From Capillidium heterosporum (lineage: Eukaryota; Entomophthoromycota; Entomophthoromycetes; Entomophthorales; Capillidiaceae), in contig WBMQ01000008.1 of the NCBI GenBank assembly GCA_016630905.1, positions 868,001 to 932,000 on the forward strand: DNA of 64,000 bases. Reading direction: 5' to 3'. A program made the position numbers and the translations under genes. The notes below the pieces were generated by a model. It was not told the DNA's origin and searched no databases. It saw nothing but the letters and a program-made list of their open reading frames with translations. Positions 60,701-64,000 of the stretch are shown here, piece by piece. How positions within the stretch are numbered: the first letter of the stretch is position 1; the number at the start of each line of letters is the position of its first letter.

Positions 60701-63415
60701 GCATACAACAAGGGGGAATTACGTTTTGGTCGAGTACATCCTGCGGCAGGGTATTGATTTAAGCACTAGCGTCAACAGCTCGTACTTTAAACATATATTT
60801 ATGGTGGGAAAAGCTAAATTGCTGATGAAGTGTGGCGAACTGAGAGAAGCCGAAGATATGCTTGTAATGATCCCGGATAGCAATGTCTTTAAGATATCGG
60901 CGTTGGTAGATATTGCAATCGAAAGGAAGGATTACGAGCTAGCGACAACCTTGGCAGTACGCTGTAATAGTTTGCAGGCAGATACCAAGGAGGATCAAGC
61001 CGAAATTGCCATGGAAACCCATATCCAGGCTATCACCCTGGCTCGTCTTAAAAATTCACCCTTGGATATCAATACTGGTCCTTCAAGTGTATACTGGGTT
61101 CAGTTGGCCCAGGGCCAGTACCTGTTAAACAAGTTACTTGGGCTGATTGACGATGACGATAAGGAGTCGCACGACAACATCATTCCCTTCCCCAAGTTAT
61201 GTAAATCTACAAAACCTCAGCTGACGCATGTGCCACAAGCAATACAGGTAACTAACAGCACTAAGAAGCAGCCTATGATTGAACTGGCGATCCAGATTCT
61301 TCACCTGTTCCGGGAAGCGTTGCCTAAGCTTAGAAATTTTGGGGATGTGGGTCAGTGCCAGTCGGCCGCCAAAGGGATAGCTACTTGTTTAGGCCTACTC
61401 CACCAGCTGGGTGCATCGCCTGATCAGTCCGGCGATGGCATCGAACTCAACGTCCAGATTTTGGCTGAACTCCACTGCCACAAGGCTCTACACTTCACCT
61501 ACGACTACCTGGATGCCATAGCCAAGAAGAACCAGGCATCAAAGGACGACTGTGAATCTATTTCAAATAGAATGAAAGAAAACTCTGAATTCAAGAAATC
61601 CAGGCTCAATCTTAACCAGTTCGATATGGTGACGCGGATGTACCAAAAGGAACAAAATATGGATCCCACTGCCTATTTGGACAGTATCAAGGACCTTCTC
61701 CCTGACGATCTGGGTTTTGTAACTTTAGACTATCTGGACCAAGCCAATACGATCCTAATGACTAGGTACGACAAATCACTTGGCAAGCCAGTCAGCTTCT
61801 GGTGCCGACTAAACAACGACTCCACCCCCGACATCTTTCCGAGCCAAAGCGAGTTTAACCCTACTGATCCTTTACCCGACGGCCAACTGACTGTACCACA
61901 GGCGACCCAAATCATGCAGGGGATCATCGACGGCATCGATACCGCCAACGCCAAAGTTACAGACAAGAGTTCGGAACAGCAAACCAAGCAGTGGTGGCAG
62001 GATCGTGGGGTGTTAGATACCCGGATGCAGCATTTTATAAGGAAGGTCAACGCTTCATGGTTTGGGGCTACTCTTTGTGCTCTACGTCATAACCGTTACA
62101 AAATCAGCCGACGCCAGGTTGAAGAACTAGCTTCCAAGCTCAAGGAATTGGTGTTAGACGGGCTGACATGGTCCAACCGGGATTGGGAGTTCGATACTGA
62201 TGTACTGTGGGTCTTACTCAACAACGGACCTGACATCAAGGCACATATCCACATGGACATACTTAGACTACTTCTGCTGTCGGTCACAGACCTGCAGTCG
62301 AATTTGGATATGGAGTCGGATTCAGAACTGGGCGTAGATGATGCTATTATTGCAAAAGTAAGCCTTCAATCTATGCTAGTTAACTAACGTTTATATCTAC
62401 AATTGACCTCAATTTAGCTGGCACTTGATTTCCAACGGATCTGGAACCAATTCTTCAAACAATTGGAAATTTCTACCGACGGTATGGATGGAGACCAGAG
62501 ACCATTGATCCGTCACTTGGTGCTAATCTTGGATGATAAGTTCATCGCGTTCCCGTTAGAATCGATTGGAACCTTGCAGGACTCTTCGTTGAGTCGCATG
62601 CCCAACCTCAGCTTCCTCAAGGCGCAGCTCCTACTACGTCCTCCAACTTCAGGTAGTGGACAAATCAACTCTATCGAAAGATTCCGTGCTGATCGGGAGG
62701 ACGTATTCTACCTTCTAGATCCCGATGGAAACTTACCGGCCACTCACTCGAGATTCGAATTCCTAAATACGTAAGCTATTCTTTACTAACTTCTTATTAA
62801 CATACGTTGAATAATCATTTTTTGAAAAATAGCAAGACTACCTGGCCCAGCATTGTTGGTAAACCACCGACCCCTGACGAGTTCCAGCGGCTGCTCAGTA
62901 CTAAGGACCTATGCATGTACGCCTTATATAATCACAATGGCTAACTTAGCATCTAGTTACCTGGGTCACGGTTCAGGAACTCAGTACCTACGACAATCCC
63001 AGCTGAGAAATCTGAAGCGAGCATCGACCTGTCTACTGATGGGTTGTTCCTCGGCCCGGCTCAAATCTTACGGTATGTTCCCCAGTTACGGCAGCGTCTA
63101 CAACTACTTGATCGCTGGCAGGTAAATTAAGGTCTTACATTCATAAAAACCAACATTTTATACGGTAGTGGTACCGTACTAGGTTGCCTTTGGGATGTTA
63201 CTGACAACGACCTGGACAACTACACCATCAACCTGTTTACCAAGTGGAAGTTAATCCAGGATGACTTAGATGAACAAAGATCTATTGGAAACATCCACGA
63301 AGGTGAGGATTTGAGCTTGAACCAGGTTGTACGTCTGACTAGAAAGAAGTTCTTCTTACGATATATCAACGGTGCGTCCTTGGTTTCGTTCGGGCTGCCC
63401 CTTTACCTCAAGTAG
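57746..63415 (+). CDS. ESP1: Separase (C50 cysteine protease), +1 frame break
   Basis: Protease that cleaves cohesin Scc1 at anaphase. Exons 57746-62357 (4.6 kb, intronless), 62418-62770, 62833-62916, 62957-63121 and 63169-63415 give 1819 aa if one surplus base is ignored. The N-terminal two thirds is the long TPR-like helical array. The catalytic core is complete: LVLILDDKFIAFPLESI, DREDVFYLLDPDGNL, His1687 in YLGHGSGTQY and Cys1713 in CLLMGCSSARL, then GCLWDVTDNDLDNYT. The break is at 58088: AAT TAC T GAA TGT, where the zero frame meets TGA. Rejoining the frames gives NLTISLQKSNY/ECIKQLMAGKQW, a continuous helical repeat. No intron with GT-AG ends can bridge the two frames. All four introns lie in the last 1.1 kb. 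Confidence 0.93.
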
Positions 63416-63625
63416 GTGCTTTTAAGGGAATGGCAGTTTCTTTCTCTTTGTGCTTGTTTTAAAAGTTTGCTTGAAATAATAGTCTACATATAAGTTTCTT
63501 TATTTTAGTTTGTTAAAGTTTTATTTTGAGGTTTGTAAATGAGTTATTTTTATTGTAGATGGCATTATATGGTTGAAATATTGTACCAGTAATAGATAGT
63601 TAAATCAAAGTAGGGAAGAAAAGTA

Positions 63626-64000
63626 TTACAGCAGCTTCTCTTTCAACGTCATCCTCAATTCAATAAACTCATGGGGTAGGCGTCGAGGTCCATGGCACTT
63701 AGCTTTGACGTGGGTGTTGAGATGGTTGAGGGCGCCGTAGGATTTATTGCAGCCTAAGAAAGTGCAGCTGTAGTGTCGACTGACTTGCCACGACTTTCTC
63801 CTAGATCTAGGGACTGTAGTTGGTTCAGCTACTTTGCCACTCGACGGTAAGCTAACTGAGGCTTCGTCATTTGAGAAGTTGTAGCACTCTACCTGGTCTT
63901 TGATGTTGAACATATCTGGAAAGAGTTCCTTCAAGGAGGGAAGCTTTACTATACAAGTTGAATTTAAAACTGGAGTTGGGTTGGAAGCAGGCTCTTTGAC
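63626..64000 (-). CDS. C2H2 zinc-finger protein, C-terminal part (partial)
   Basis: The open frame runs from the window edge to a stop at 63626. The upstream part contains KLPSLKELFPDMF, followed by a basic linker (PRSRRKSW) and one well-formed C2H2 finger, CTFLGCNKSYGALNHLNTH (C-x4-C-x12-H-x5-H). Then comes GPRRLPHEFIELRMTLKEKL. The finger plus the GPxRxPxEFxE tail matches a conserved fungal C2H2 transcription-factor type. The start is outside the window. It converges with separase, 210 bp away. Confidence 0.8.
   Translation of the reverse strand, partial: VKEPASNPTPVLNSTCIVKLPSLKELFPDMFNIKDQVECYNFSNDEASVSLPSSGKVAEPTTVPRSRRKSWQVSRHYSCTFLGCNKSYGALNHLNTHVKAKCHGPRRLPHEFIELRMTLKEKLL

Noticed and set aside
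1-64000. CRISPR arrays, bacterial operons, integrated virus or transposase genes
   Set aside because: No regularly spaced short repeats, no polycistronic spacing, and no capsid, polymerase, reverse transcriptase or transposase motif was seen.

Overview
The window looks like nuclear DNA from an AT-rich fungus. The gene set is fungal: a fungal beta-adaptin without an ear, Rho1, a Tao3/Mor2-type morphogenesis protein, short oxysterol-binding proteins, a sphingolipid delta-4 desaturase, an ARN-like transporter, separase and the fungal C2H2 fold typified by CTFLGC...HLNTH. About 70 introns could be placed by conserved protein sequence and frame closure. Nearly all are 35-60 nt, begin GTA (with one GC-AG case), end in TAG or sometimes AAG/CAG, and often carry TACTAAC-like branch points. 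TAA, TAG and TGA all end genes. The species cannot be named from this sequence.

Layout. 1-10.2 kb: the end of a HAD-like hydrolase, then two plasma-membrane-type syntaxins (plus strand) flanking a tandem array of three mitochondrial carriers (minus strand). 10.7-16.5 kb: centrin and AP-1/2 beta-adaptin diverge from a shared upstream region, followed by tRNA-Val(UAC) and Rho1. 16.5-22.5 kb: gene-poor, holding one decayed inverted copy of the carrier. 22.5-33.6 kb: intronless sphingolipid delta-4 desaturase, a very large Tao3/Mor2/Furry gene whose first 1.6 kb holds all eight introns, and porphobilinogen synthase. 35-40.5 kb: two tandem oxysterol-binding proteins and argininosuccinate synthase. 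40.5-45.7 kb: gene-poor, with a degenerate 75-bp tandem repeat and weak coding-like relics. 45.7-51 kb: a small membrane protein, a cysteine-rich GPI-type surface protein, an MFS transporter and a secreted basic protein. 53.6-64 kb: eIF4E, a CG-1-domain-like protein, separase and the start of a C2H2 factor.

Genes and pathways. The mix is ordinary housekeeping: exocytosis (syntaxins), clathrin coat (beta-adaptin), wall and polarity signalling (Rho1, Tao3), sterol and sphingolipid handling (ORPs, desaturase), heme and arginine synthesis, cap-dependent translation and sister-chromatid separation. Lineage-specific local duplication is prominent: carriers x3 plus one pseudogene, syntaxins x2, ORPs x2.

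The most unusual observation is a set of seven single-nucleotide reading-frame breaks, all of the +1 type (one surplus base). They lie in six otherwise well-conserved genes: porphobilinogen synthase, separase, the MFS transporter, Tao3 (less certain), syntaxin 2 (twice) and carrier C. I found no -1 event. Insertion-type assembly errors are the simplest explanation; +1 recoding is the interesting alternative. Exon coordinates quoted below were derived by hand.
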